The notes: generated from the sequence alone by a model not told the origin. Counted from the stretch's first letter, positions 22,555 to 34,884 are shown. The stretch: 64,000 bases of DNA from Vicia villosa (GCF_029867415.1 NC_081185.1:44834766-44898765); one strand, 5' to 3'. Numbers and translations are program-made.

Positions 22555-25500
22555 AGGTCGGTCCGTCCGGCCAATTGTTGAGTCAGTTGAGTTGCGCGAC
22601 AGTTGTATATTGTCGGCATATTATTCCTTGGTACGCGACATGTGAGTGAATCACTGTCGGTACTTGGTTGTTTGTTGCAGGTGTTGGATTGAAACAAGTG
22701 GGGGAGAAGCTTCGCTTCTCGGTTATGTTTCAGTTGTAAGAAGATTGATTCAGTAGACTGTTGTTGGCAATAGTGCGAGCATTGTTGGAGTTTGTTGTTT
22801 CCCGAGTTGAAGGTGACATGGAATTAAGACTTCACTGGTAATTGAGTTGGAACATCTTGAAGGAAGAGGATTAGAGGTAATTGACCGTTATTGTAAGAGA
22901 AGGAAATTGGAAAGTTGTGATGTGTCAGCTCTACTGGTGTGCTGCGATGTTGTCAGTTGTGTAGCCTTACACCTCGGAAGAGAGTCACCTGCAAGTTGCA
23001 AAGAGGATTGATGTCGTAATGTTTCAGAAATTGCGCTTCGGCGATGGGAAGTGTTGCTCAAGTTATAATAATGTTTGGAAGTGAAGAGATACGATAAGGG
23101 GCTGTTTGGAATGTGATAGAGTTGAAGAGAATGAGTCTTGGAGAGAGATTTTCGTAAGCAAAACGCAGGAAAATTGCTGAATAGCTGCGGAACTTCGAAA
23201 ATTCATAACTGGAGTTCTGGACATCCGAAATGAGTTCCGTTTGAAGCGTTGGAAAGCTAACGAGATGAACTTTGTTATAAAAATAGTTGCAGCAGCTGTA
23301 ACATAATTAATTGTGACAGGATGACGTTGGAAAGAGGTGAAGTTGCGGTTGCTCTTGTTCTTATAACTAGACTTGTTTATTAGTACTGCACGGGATGTCA
23401 GTGTCAGTGTCAAACGGATTGAAGGAATAATTAGAAGGTTTGTTGAGAAGTAATTTTAAGAATTGGATGTACCATTCGAAGAGTTTTGGGAATACCGTAT
23501 AGAGCGTCGCTGCATGATGTCGATGTTGCATTTCGGATAACGATTGGAAAATTCATATCTTGAGTTCCGAGTGTCGGATTAATGTGCCGTTTGAGCTTAT
23601 GGGAGAGTTATAAATACAGTAGAGGTGATCCTACGAGAAGATATTCTGAATTCAGTTAAGGAAGCGTGAAATTTGTTGAATAAGAATGCCTACTATCGGG
23701 ATTGTTTGAAACAAAATTGAGTGGAATATGTTGTTGATGAGATGTTCGATAATAAAAGATGGTTTGAGTACCGATGGATTTTAGTGAGAAGTGAATTGGT
23801 AGAAAAGATGGAATAAACTTTAGAACTCTTGGAGCCGTATTTGTGATGGCAGAGTAACGATAAGTATAACAGAAGAATTTTAGTGGATTTCTGACACCTA
23901 TTGAATATGAGGAAGACTTTGTTGAGATGTCGAGTGGGATGATATTTGGGCACGAAGGATGTCATAGAATTTGGAGTAAAACCACGAGTTACGAGTGTTG
24001 TGTTACTGCGTTGCGTAGGAAGTCTTTAAATATGTCGGTGCTAATGGTGAAGGAGTTGGATTTAATTGGACAATTTAGAGACTTGAGTTAGTATGTGAAG
24101 GCACTCTTAATAGTGTTAAATTGAGTATGCTAGAAGATGACTAGTGGTATTCTTAACGAGATTAGAGAAGGTCAGAAAGATGATGTTGAGTTGATCGATG
24201 GGTTGACTTTGAATTACCAAAGTAAAGGCGGTGAATTCAGAATCGACGAAAACGAAGTAATGAGGTTGAGTGATTGGATTTCCTGATGTTTTGAGCTTCG
24301 GAAGAATACTCTAGAAGAAGGACACCATAGTGAATTATTGAACTATGATGATGCTAATGAGTTTGGGTGCAAACTCGGAAAGGGACACTATTATGTAGTA
24401 ACGACGGTTTATGCTTAAATATGATTTTCAACTAATATTGACAAATTTAGGACTTGATCACCCTAAATCTCTTGTTGGTAGTAGATGGAATCATATAGAA
24501 GAGATAAGCTTGTTTTGTTACCTTAATGGTATAAGGTGTGATGAATACTAAGCCGCGAGAATAATCACTCACTATGTTGTGTGGACTTATGAAGAGGTGA
24601 ATATGGAAGAGTGCAACATGATGGGCAAATGACTTAAAACGGGTAATCGGAGTCGCGCAGCGAAAGTGCGATGTGGAGTAGTGTTATGAGTACTACTCGC
24701 GGGAAGCAAGGAATTAATATGTCGGAAGCCTACATAGAGAATATGTATTGATCTATATGTTAGATTTAGAATCCAGTGGATGTAAGGATGTCGTGTCGAA
24801 GGATTATAACTCTTTTGAATAATTGTCGAGATGATGAAAATGTTATTACGGTTGTACGTAGTTAACGAGTATGTATTCGGCGAAATTAAAACGAAGAGTT
24901 GATACTATATGATGCTGTAATAATTTTGTGCTGTTAATAAGGTGATATTGTATATTCCAGATATAATGAGGAATTATACCCCATGAAGGACGAAGTTGAT
25001 TTAATTATTAGAAAAGAGCGAGACTCAGTTTAAGCTATTTTGTAAGCGATGGTATATTAAGGTTGATGAATGTGATTATAACTACTTGGGTGTACTCGTT
25101 CCGATGGTTGGAATGTTTAATAGAAGTAGTAACTCAGGAATTTGTTTTTGAGTGCGAGTAAGTATTGATAAGTGGTAGATTAGTACCATGAATGGTAAAG
25201 AATGATTCTTGAATGAATGAGTAAAGAGAGTAGGAATCGGGTAAAATTCAGAAATCTAATTGGTGTAGAATGATTGTAATGAGTAATCGGAGTAGCGTAG
25301 CGGAAGTAGAATGTAAAGTGTTGGATGATTGATGGAGTGACTTAAGAGGAGCCAGATAATTGGAATTCAATGATATAGGAATACGAGTATTGAGTTTCTT
25401 GAAGAAAGTAGTAGGTGAAAAGTGTAAGTGTTATTTTATCGCTCAGATGGAAAAAGTGTCTAAGGATGGTAAGTTCGGTAGATGGGATCCATTACTGTAT

Positions 25501-25814
25501 TGTTGATCAAGTGTGATCATACTATAAATTGTGTAATTGTATTACTCGGTTGTTGAGCGTATTGTATAGGTTGTACCTCAATGTTCTGTTGTTGTTAACC
25601 TTTTGGAGGTATAGCGAGTGGTATACTTTTGAATAGTCAAATGCGACGTAAGAACTGGGATTTGAATGTATGGAACATGTTTCCTGTTGGTTATGTCAGA
25701 TGGATTTTCGAGGAGTGACTGATGGTAATGTTGATTAGGAGCTGGAGAGTCAGGTGGAGGACTCTTATACGAGCTGGTTACTTGAGGTATGTTTTCGAGG
25801 ACGAAAACTCTTTT
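22555..25814 (+). other. T3 internal non-coding region
   Basis: About 3.3 kb with scattered stops in all frames; the longest open stretch is 116 codons on the opposite strand without known motifs. I see no gag, protease, RT or integrase motif, even degenerate, except the last ~45 bp, which match the end of Tekay pol. Short phrases recur (GAGTAATCGGAGTAGCGTAGCGGAAG-like text near 24640 and 25270), hinting at internal duplication. Confidence 0.7.
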
Positions 25815-25827
25815 AGTGGGGGAGAGT
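25815..25827 (+). promoter_or_regulatory. T3 polypurine tract
   Basis: AGTGGGGGAGAGT directly before the 3' LTR. Confidence 0.92.
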
Positions 25828-27949
25828 TGTAACACCCGTATATTTTAATTTTAATTTAAATGGAAATTTAATTTATAATTAGAATTATTGGTGGTTTGTG
25901 GGATTTAATTGGAAGAAAGATGGTTTATAGTATTGGGCCAAGTGTGGTATTAGTAAATAGGGGGTGCTATGTTAGTAAAGCCCTTTACTAATTAAAATGT
26001 TATTTTTCATAAAAATAAGGAAAATTGGGGAGAAAGGAAAAAGGAACGTGAAAAGCAGAGCAGAGGAGATGAGGGATTGGGAAGCTGGTACGTGAAGAGG
26101 AGCAATGGAGGGAGAGACCAATCAAGAATCTTTGGCTAAGGTAAGGGGGGACTCTCCGGTTATCATCTATTATCGTATTCTTGGATAATAATATTGATTA
26201 GGGATGTTGTTGAGTCAATTGGATTATATGTCAGGTTTAGGGAGGTTATGAATTGATGAAAATTGCATGTATTGTTGATTGATTATGTGTTGTTTTGATG
26301 TGTGATGATGAATAATGATGCAATTGATGATTAACTGCCTGTATATGATGTTTAGAGTCAGTTTTGGACTTAGATTGGGTGAGATCGCAGGGTCTGACGC
26401 AGACCTGAAAGTCTGTGAAATCGCCAGTTCGCGCCGCGTCCTAGTGTTGGTGCCGCGAAGGCGTACTTGTTTCTCGCATCGCGCCACGTGCATAGGTTGG
26501 CGCCGCGAACATGTTTGTGTGCTTCAGGTCGCGCCGCGAGCCTTGGTTGCGCCGCGTGCTGTAGCGATAATTATTTTCTTTGAAAAATGTAAAAATGTGT
26601 AACTTTCAAACGGTAAGTCCGTTTTAGACGCCGTTTTGGACGTTGTTCCTTACATTGAATGTTCTACCATATAAAATAAATATAACAACAATAACTTGAT
26701 TTTATTTTGAAAAGTATCATTTTCTTCAAATCTGGTTTACTCTTGTTTTGCATAAATGATGAGGTGCAATGGGTTGTTGTTTGCATAATTGAATGTGTGC
26801 AATGATGGTGTTGTTATAATATGATTGCTCCTGTTTGTTATACAAATGGATGTTGTTCATGGTAAATATGGTTATCATGTATTTTGATGAATGATGAGGT
26901 AAATACTCTATCGTGGATGAGTTGCTTTGTTGTACTTGGTACGCGATTGTGAGGGGTGCTATTGTTGTGCACTGTATAATGAATGATTTACCTGCTATGA
27001 TGCTGTGGTTGTAATTGGTGTTTGTTATACATATATCGTTGATGTAAAATATGTATTTTATTATGGTTGAGAAACAACATAACTGTGTATGGCTGTTGAT
27101 TATTGTGGTCGTTGATGATTATGATATCTGGTTGATTATTGTTGATGATGAGCATGTTATGGTTGATACATGCATTTCATAATCATGTTGTGGACTGTAT
27201 CCCTTATGGTGGTGGGACAGCGGTAGCTAATTCCCATTGTGTGGAATTGGTGAGAGAAGTAGCCGAATCTTTATGGTGGTGGATCGGTGAGATGGGTTAT
27301 CCCATGTTTGGTACCACATGCATATAGTTGCATTTGCATTAGGTTGTTGTGTATAATTATAACATGAATGGAAGATTGTCCAATGTTATAATAATTGATG
27401 ATGGTGTAATTGTTATGGTGATGTCTTTTTGTAATGTATTCTATTGTTGTTGTGTGTTGATAAGTACTTCCTGACAATCTGAATATAATGAAATTGGATG
27501 AATAATGTGACTATGATGTGTTATTGTTTATGATTCGATAACATTCGTTAATTGTGAATGAGACTCACCCTTACTGTTGACATTTTCGGATTGAGGATAG
27601 CTGCTTTCGACTTGGTGAGGATTAGCTCATAAGTCGGTTTAGTTGTTGTGTCGGTGTCATGCTCTGATAGATGTAACACTGGGGACGCGATGTTTTGAGT
27701 TTCGATTATAAATCTATTGTTTATTTTATTTGAAGTCGGATACATTAACGATGTAATGTTGACTTGATGATTTGATTCCGCTGTGTAAACATGATTTTTA
27801 TCTAATGAGTTATAATTTCAGATGTTTCAGTGAATGCATGACATATGTCGAACGTGTGTTTTCTTTCATTTTTGAATTGTGGCACCCTTTGCATGTTTTA
27901 CTCTGATTTAATTTTGTTAATTTTCGCGGGGTATTAGAGGGGTGCTACA
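25828..27949 (+). repeat. T3 3' LTR
   Basis: Second 2122-bp copy, about 99.4% identical by eye to 20417-22538, followed by the GTACC duplication. The GC-rich domain lies at 26380-26566; here one GCGCCGCG has become GCGCCACG. Confidence 0.95.
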
Positions 27950-28138
27950 GTACCATACAAGTACAATGCCACCATTATGGAAGACGGTAAAGAAGTACCA
28001 CTACCATCTATCGTTAACATTTGTGATATCAGTTGGGTTACTAGGAGCGGAAGAATCATCAACAGAGTAGTGAAAAATGTTGAAAAGTCTCCAAAAGAGT
28101 TACCACATAGGCAAGACAGCCAACCGACCAATGCTACT
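27950..28138 (+). pseudogene. Element A gag-pro linker, continuation
   Basis: Open frame after T3: YNATIMEDGKEVPLPSIVNI then SWVTRSGRIINRVVKNVEKS. It aligns with the linker before the protease in C (YNAVYIRGKKYDCPP and GITRSGRIF). It breaks off at GCTACT, where element B starts; the protease and pol of A are not in the window. Confidence 0.8.
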
Positions 28139-29608
28139 TGTTGCGCCCCAATTTTTGACCACTGAGATCCCACCATAGCCTAAATACTAGGATAATCATT
28201 GACATCATTATCATCATGCATTTATCTTTATTAACCCAAAAATACAAAAAAATTGTTGTTTGTTGCTTGTGCCCCAAGAAAGGAGACTGATCAAGAGGAA
28301 GCTAAGCAAATTAGGATTTTGAGGCCCACAAATAAATTCAACAATATTATCTGATTCAAGGGACTCCCTAATCAATACCAAGGTCCAAAGATGGATCACT
28401 GCAAGATTAATCACCTTCAAGATCATCAGAAGCTCAAATTAGGGTTTTGACCTAATTTCACTAGAGGGTTGACTTTTAATCAGGAGATGGTTCCAAGACT
28501 CAAAATATGATTCAAGGGCATCCAAATCAACACTATAGTCAATCCATACCATTCATTTGAAAAGGAGAGCTTGATTCATTTGGAAATCACAAAGCTGCAG
28601 TTCATTTGGAAAAAAGTCAACTTTGCAAGTCTACCTTTGACTTTTGAGAAAAATAGTCAACTATGGACTTTCAAGGATCCAAATCATCATCATATGGATA
28701 TTGAAGACATTTGATCAAAGAAAATTTAAAGAATTCATCAAGAATCAAAAAGTCAACAAAAAGTCAAATTAGGGTTTTTAAGTGTATTTTAACCTAATTC
28801 ATGGATCTCCAAATTTTGCTTACACACTCAAAAATCTCCCAACATGAAAGTTGTAGATCTTGGAAAAACAAACAACTTATCACATTGGAACGTTTTGCAA
28901 AAAATGATTATTTTGAGAGATATGGAATTAAGAAGATAATTTTCAAAGACTTAGAAATTTTTTCAAGTGTTTTACTTGGATTTTTTGTTAACTTTATGGC
29001 CATTTTTCTCAATGATTCAAAAATAATTTGAGGAAACTTTTAGCTACTTATTTGAAGCATGTAGCAAGGGCTTTCAAAAGAGCTAAGTAGCATGAAATTT
29101 CATGGCTTGATCATGGAGATATGATTTTGACAATAAGGCACCATGAACACTTGAAAATGAAGGAAAATATGAAGAAAGTGAAGAAGTTATGAACCAAACT
29201 TGTTCAAATTTGAAAGATTCCTTTCTTGCAGCCCATATAACTTGTTCAAAGCACCATAATCAGAAGATTACACTTGCTTTTGAGCTATAATCCAAGTGTT
29301 TAAGCCATTATCCAATTGATCATTCCATTAATGGCACAAAGTTAACACTTACATTCTAGTAAAGTGACTTTAATCACAACCACTCTTCTCTTGAGCCACT
29401 ACAATGTTTCCTTTGTAGCAAAAGCACTTCAAATGCAACAAGAAACCTCTCTAAGATCATATCAAAGTCTTACAAGCATGCCTAAAGCATTGTACTTAAC
29501 CATGGAAAACCAAAAATCTAATTTCTTCACAAAGACGCAACATGGTACAAAGGCACATGGGAGCTTCAAAATCCTGGGTTTTTCCCTCCCACAAACCCTA
29601 ATTCTTTC

Positions 29609-29618
29609 CTATAAATAG
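29609..29618 (+). promoter_or_regulatory. TATA box of the element B LTR
   Basis: CTATAAATAG in an otherwise mixed context; transcription would start about 30 bases downstream near 29640-29650, setting the U3/R border. Confidence 0.75.
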
Positions 29619-30304
29619 AGGGTATTGCTCATTGCATCAATTACACCAGAATTCTCCAAGTCATACCTCACTTGAAATTCTCCATTTTTCCATCTTTGCA
29701 CTTTTATAGTGATTTTGAGTTCTAAGAGTTCTGGGTGTCAACCAATGGTTTAGACAACTTTAAACATCATTTAGAAGTTGTCCATACCTTCCTTAGCCTT
29801 TTAAAACCTTCATAACCAAAAATCACTTTTCAACCTCCATTAAAGGTCTTTTTAAGGTCTTAACTTGCCATTTATCAAACCAAACACTTATAAGCCAAGT
29901 TAACCCCTCAAACAACTTCTAATAATCATATAGAAGTTGTACCATACCTCTAAACACAAACCAAACACCTACAATTCAAAATCACCATTCAAATTTCCAT
30001 GAAAATGAACCTTTGAACCAAAGTGTGGAATTTGAATTTTGCTCGTGCGTTTTGAGGCCTTTCATGTTTGATAGCGTATAATCATCATATAGAAGCTATC
30101 CAAACATCTGTTTTGGATCTGTAACACCATTTCCATAGCTTTCCAACCACAACCTTTTTCAGTTTCATGTGAAATTCGAGTTTGTAGCTGCAGTATAATC
30201 AAGGAGTTTTGAGCATCCCAAAAGCTTCCCTGAGGTCCATAGAAGCTAACTGAACACTTGAGGCATTCCCAGGTCCTCTCAATCACTCTGCTCGACCCCA
30301 TTTT

Positions 30305-30315
30305 CAAAGGTATGT
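30305..30315 (+). promoter_or_regulatory. Predicted splice donor in the B leader
   Basis: CAAAG|GTATGT with the intron starting at 30310, close to the plant consensus. It pairs naturally with the acceptor at 33490-33491 directly before the ORF1 ATG, giving an intron of 3182 bases that removes U5 and the primer site. Confidence 0.6.
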
Positions 30316-30724
30316 GACTTAACTTTGAGCTCCCATGAAAGGAGCTCAATTCATGTGTTTCTTGTTACCGGAATGATCTATTTTACATGTTGATTGATAG
30401 CCCTAAGGTTCTGATCATTGATTGTTAATGTAAAGAGTTTAATTTTAAAATTGATTTCTAGGGTTCTTTGTGTTTTTCCAGAAATTCATGTTCATCTTTG
30501 ATTAATAATGTTAGTTAATCATGTGGTTAGATTCGTGTGTTCATTCTGATCAGTTTAGGATCTTTAAATGTTGATAATGATTAAGTTTTGATAAAATTTG
30601 AATTTGGCGCCATGGTTGTGTTAATGTTGTTCTTCGTGAGTTCAATGAAGAAGATGAAGTCTGGAAAAATTCCATTCATGACCAAGTTTATTTTATATTT
30701 ATTGCAAGGCGTGTATTGTTTGAA

Positions 30725-30960
30725 TACATTGTTTGGCTCAGTTAGTAACTTGTGTGTGTTATGTGCGCATGCCCTAGGTCTGGGGTTCGAATCCCCCTCG
30801 CCCCTGACCTTTTCATTTCTTTTATTTTTCACAATTTTCCAACTTGTTTTGAAATATAACTGTTTGGGCTTATCCTTTTTTCACCAAGTGCGCCTTAGGC
30901 TGTTGGCCCATGTTTTGTGGCAAGACTCCAAGGGTGTGGGTTCAAGCCCTAGTGGCCACA
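30725..30960 (+). other. Two tRNA-like (Pol III A/B box) blocks in the B LTR
   Basis: Block 1 has an A-box-like TGGCTCAGTTAGTAA (30735-30749) and a perfect B box GGTTCGAATCC (30784-30794) with a T-arm-like TGGGG/CCCC stem. Block 2 has GGTTCAAGCCC (30939-30949) with a GTGTGGG/CCACAC context. Neither folds as a complete tRNA: acceptor and anticodon stems do not close. They may be fossil tRNA-derived SINE ends or LTR-internal modules. Confidence 0.5.
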
Positions 30961-31836
30961 CCCCTTTATATTTTTATCACTTGTTTTGTTAGCTTTTTAT
31001 TTAACTTTGAAAAATTAGGTCTTTTTTGATCCCTTCTTTTTTTGTGTGTTTATTTAATTAGTTTATTTTAATACCATGTTAAAAAATCCCAAAAGTATTT
31101 TATTTATCATCATTTAAAAATTACTCAAAAAACATGTCTTTTATGTTTTAAAAACAATTAAAAATTGTTTTGTTTTGATTATTTCTTCAAATGAACTTTG
31201 TGTATTTTTGCACATGCTTGTTTAGGGTTAGGTTAGAGTGTCCTTCACTTATATATGTACCCTTAGACCATTTCTCTTAAAGAAATTGGTATTTAACAAT
31301 TAAAATTAATTAGGTTTAGGTATTTCTTTAGAAACCTTAATTTCTAAAGCCCTAATTTGAAAAACCCTTAGGTTTAAAACCCTAACCAAAAAATTTGCAA
31401 CATGTTGATCTTTGTTTATCCATGTTTATCTTTGTACACAATTGTTGATTTTAATCCATGTCTTGTACTTAGTTATTAATCTTTGTTTTTGTACATAATT
31501 GTTGATTTTCTAATCCATGCTTTGTACTTAAATGTTAAACCTTGTTTTGTACATATACCTATTGATTTTATATCCATGTGACTTGTACTTGTTATTATTT
31601 TATCTAACCCAATGTTTAATCATCACATTAATCATTCATCATTCATACATGATTTGAATCTAAGGGTTCAAATACATCTATCTCTTGCTTGTTAACACTC
31701 ACTTGTTTGTTCTTGTACATGCATGAGGTATTTATTGTTAATTGTTTAAGCTTGATGTTTTGTCCAAAAGGATGGGAATGATATTGACTAAATTGTCAAG
31801 GTACTTAAATTATTTTCCAATCTCTTTTAATTTTGT

Positions 31837-32280
31837 GTTAAGTATTTTAAAGCTTTTCACTTGTTTATGGTTTAGTATTGTTAAAGCTTAACCAAACCCC
31901 CTTTGTTTTGAAACCTTGGTATTAAGAATAGAATTATTCCCGGTGAAACTATTCTTGATCCATTCATCTTGTTTTTTAAACCTTGGTGTTAAAAGATGAA
32001 TTATTCCCTGTGAAACCTCTCTTAACCCATTGACCTTGTATTTTAAAGCTTGGTCCTTCTTTGATTTGTTTTAAAATTTGTTAAGTATTTTAAAGCTTAA
32101 CCTTTTATAAACTTATTAGGTATTTTAAAGCCTAATTCCTTTTCCAAAACTGTTAAGTATTTTAAAGCTTAACCTTTTAAACTTATTAGGTATTTTAAAG
32201 CCTAATCTTCTTTTACACTTGTTAAGTATTTTAAAGCTTAACCCTCTTTTAAAAAACTTGTGAGTATTTTAAAGCTCACA
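31837..32280 (+). repeat. Hairpin array with constant TATTTTAAAG core (B LTR)
   Basis: Six near-perfect modules of 22 bp: arm, TATTTTAAAG, complementary arm. Arms are GTTAAG/CTTAAC (32080, 32152, 32221), ATTAGG/CCTAAT (32115, 32185) and TGTGAG/CTCACA (32259). Two weaker copies lie at 31837 and 31870. Between them, modules at 31919-31961 and 31988-32026 use a different loop, AATTATTCCC(G/T)GTGAAA. The arms differ but stay complementary. Confidence 0.9.
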
Positions 32281-32758
32281 CCCAAAAAGATTTTGGCCAT
32301 TTTGGCCCCCTTTTTCCTTTTTTAAAAGAGGAACTACAGAAGCTCTGACTTCCCTATTGCACCTAAGGGGTATGAAGGCCTAAGATGCGATATCTTATCG
32401 AGCTCACTTTCAAAACATTCTCTTCCCATCCCCACCCTCTATTTCATACAAGTTTTTCACATAGGATTTTCACAAAAAAAAGGTATTTATAAAAAAAGAT
32501 AATAACATAAAAACAAAGAGGTTCCCATGGAGTACCATGGATATGAGGGGTGCTTAAAACCTTCTCCTTGTATAGCAAACCCTCCGTAGCCAGAACTCTG
32601 ATAAGTTTATTAGTTTTTATTTTAAAAACTTCTGTGTGTTTTATTCGCTCTTTCACCCATTCCTTTTTGGAAACAATAAAGCGTGGTGGCGACACTGTTT
32701 AAAATGAGCTAAGTCTTCCCATGACTCTAGTCTCACCAATTTCACCACTCTAGAAAAG

Positions 32759-32776
32759 TGGCGACTCTGCTGGGGA
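32759..32776 (+). promoter_or_regulatory. Element B primer binding site
   Basis: TGGCGACTCTGCTGGGGA, identical to the primer sites of C and D on their own strands; in Ogre elements this is complementary to a tRNA-Arg 3' end. Confidence 0.92.
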
Positions 32777-33491
32777 TGTTGATCAAACTATTGGTAAATA
32801 TTTGGAAAGGTTGACCCAATCTTTGTTTTAACCTTTTATTTGTGTCTTTTATTTTCCTATGTGTATACTAGTTATTTTATTGGGTTGTATTGGGAAAGGG
32901 AGTCATGCCCCTTGTGGTGACACAAATCCTAACCCGGATTTAGAGTGTACACTTGTTATAGGAGACTGATATAGTCATTTTGATCTCGAGGGAGTAGTCC
33001 CAAAGAAGTCAATTTGAGATCCATCGCTCAGTGGAGGCCTCTTTGAAAGTAACTTTGTTGACCATGTAGTTGGGAATACATCGTTGCATTCAACTAGGTT
33101 GTAGAAGCTGGGGACCTAGAAATCCTTAACCAATCTTGGTCATTAAGATGTAGAGTGGAAACTATGTCTGATTCATTTTCAGAATAGTTGTTACACAAGG
33201 CTACGCTTAGAAGAGGTTCTCTTGGATTTTGTTCAAATGCGTATGTTGATACAGAGTTTACAATCTCCAAGTTGGGCTGCTTGAGTCTGGGAAACAATAG
33301 AACCTTGATCTACAGGTACAAAATAACCATAGTACGCACCTTTGGGATGGGTAGACCTTTGGCTCCATGCTCGTGACTTTGAACCCTCAAGCCCATGTTT
33401 TTGCTATGTTTGCATTCATTCATCCATGCATCTAAAAACATAATATCTTTCAAGGAATTAAAATAAACCTTTTGTTTTGTAAACATTATAG
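32777..33491 (+). other. Element B leader before ORF1
   Basis: Untranslated leader with many short ORFs and no conserved coding. Its end (CCTTTTGTTTTGTAAACATTATAG) is a plausible splice acceptor, with the ORF1 ATG two bases after it. Confidence 0.65.
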
Positions 33492-33493
33492 GA

Positions 33494-34884
33494 ATGGAAC
33501 CTGAAAGAAGAAAAACCAAGAAATATACTTTCAAAAGTTTAGAGGTGGAAGAATTAAGAAAGCTAGGATCTTTGATTGTTGATCAAGACAAGTTTTGTAG
33601 CAAGTATGGAAGATTGGTTTATCTCCTCAGAACCAATATGGAAGAAGGAATCCTCTCCACTTTGATCCAATTCTATGATTCATTGTATCATTGCTTCACC
33701 TTTCCTGATTATCAACTATTGCCTACCTTGGAAGAGTATTCAAGCATTATTGGGTTACCTATTACTGGAAGAGTTCCTTTCACTGGTTTAGAACAAGATC
33801 CCAAGCCTTGTGAGATTGCAAAGTCTACTCATTTGAGAAAGGAAGAAATTGAAAAGAACATGGTTACTAAAGGAGGATTACCTGGATTACCTGCTGAGTT
33901 CTTAATTGAGAAAGCTCTCACCTTGTCATAAGAAAGAAAGGAAGAAGACTTTGAAGCTGTTTTTTCCTTGTTGGTATATGGATTGTTCTTGTTCCCAAAC
34001 ATTAACAACTTTGTTGATATGAATGCCATCAAGATCTTTATGAAGAAGAATCCTGTTCCTACCTTACTTGGGGACACTTACTATTCTATTCATCTAAAAA
34101 ATTCCTATGGAAAGGGAATGGTTACCTATTGTACTCCTTTGATATACAAGTGGTACATATCTCATCTTCCTGACACCTCTGAATTCTAGAGCCAGAAAGA
34201 AGGATTAAAATGGTCACACAAGATCATGACTCTTACCAACACTGAGATTGTTTGGACAAACAATCACTTCTGTAGAATGAAGACTTTAGACTACCGTGGT
34301 GATTTCCCTAATGTACCCCTCATTGGTACAAAAGGAGCATTCAACTATAGCCCCGTGTTAGCTCGTCGTCAATTTGGGTTTCCTATGGACAAAAGACCAA
34401 GGAGAAATTTATTGGATGGGTTCTTTCTAGAAGAAAGAGTTGAGAACAAAGAGCTTAGAGAAATGATTGCTAATGCTTGGCATCCAAGCCATAGAAAAGA
34501 AATCAAATATTGGAATACCAAAGGGGATCTCTCTCCTGAGCCCTTTGATAGTTGGGTCACTACCAGAGGTGATGAAATGAGAATGCCTATTCTCCCTGGA
34601 ACATTTGCACCCCCAATTGAGGAGTATGTTCCACCCATTATAGTTCCTTCAACAATTGAAAGTCTCCAAGAAGCTCTAAGAAAAATGAAAAAATCAAGAG
34701 ACCATTGGAAGAAGAAGTTTGAGTATTCTGATGCTGAATTGGGAATGTGGAAGAATCTTATAAAGAAGTGTTGAAAGAAAAGAATGATCAACTATTCCTT
34801 AAAGACACTTGGCTCATAGCTAAGGATGCTACTTTTGCCAAATTTGAAAGAGAGAAGAAAAGGAAGCAAAAAGAAGAAGCTCTC
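33494..34884 (+). pseudogene. Element B ORF1 (two stops, one frameshift)
   Basis: Plant DUF7745-like ORF1 of Ogre elements, unknown function. MEPERRKTKKYTFKSLEVEE starts it; then LIQFYDSLYHCFTFPDYQLL, EYSSIIGLPITGRVPF, PGLPAEFLIEKAL, a TAA at 33929, VPTLLGDTYYSIHLKN, a TAG at 34187, then NVPLIGTKGAFNYSPVLARR, all in one frame. A shift near 34750 leads into a Lys/Glu-rich coiled-coil tail that runs into S2 at 34884. The tail resumes at 39564. The start follows a splice-acceptor-like TATAG by two bases. Confidence 0.85.
34880..34884. repeat. Target-site duplication of S2 (left copy)
   Basis: CTCTC, repeated at 39559-39563; removing S2 rejoins the ORF1 tail of B. Confidence 0.9.

Larger units (their letters stand above)
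20417..27949 (+). mobile_element. T3: non-coding (LARD-like) Tekay-type LTR element
   Basis: Complete element with two 2122-bp LTRs that differ at about 13 positions by eye (about 0.6%), an iMet primer site, a polypurine tract and a GTACC duplication. The 3.29-kb internal region (22539-25827) has no credible ORF in any frame. The ends are Tekay-like: after the primer site GGTCGGTCCGTCC matches T2, and before the tract TTTTCGAGGACGAAAACTC matches the end of T1 and T2. It must be mobilised by proteins of another, probably Tekay, element. Confidence 0.93.
28139..32744 (+). repeat. Element B 5' LTR
   Basis: Starts TGTTGCGCCCCAATTTTT, the counterpart of TGTCATACCCC in C. The end is placed at CACCAATTTCA (32744), 14 bases before the primer site; this edge is uncertain by some bases. 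Contents: U3 with a TATA box at 29610, a splice donor at 30310, two tRNA-like blocks (30725-30960), a ~65-bp-period repeat of TTGTTGATTTT/TTGTACTTA phrases (31390-31600), and hairpin arrays at 31837-32280. No gene is supported; the ORF at 30588-30992 overlaps the tRNA-like blocks and is chance. Confidence 0.82.

Noticed and set aside
23063..23413. 116-codon ORF in the T3 interior
   Set aside because: No motif, low-complexity Ser/Thr-rich composition, and the antisense direction relative to the element.
30735..30804. A functional tRNA gene
   Set aside because: A- and B-box-like elements are there, but acceptor and anticodon stems cannot be formed.
30588..30992. 134-codon ORF on the + strand as a possible gene
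   Set aside because: It lies within the LTR of B, crosses the tRNA-like blocks, and shows no known motif or conserved counterpart.
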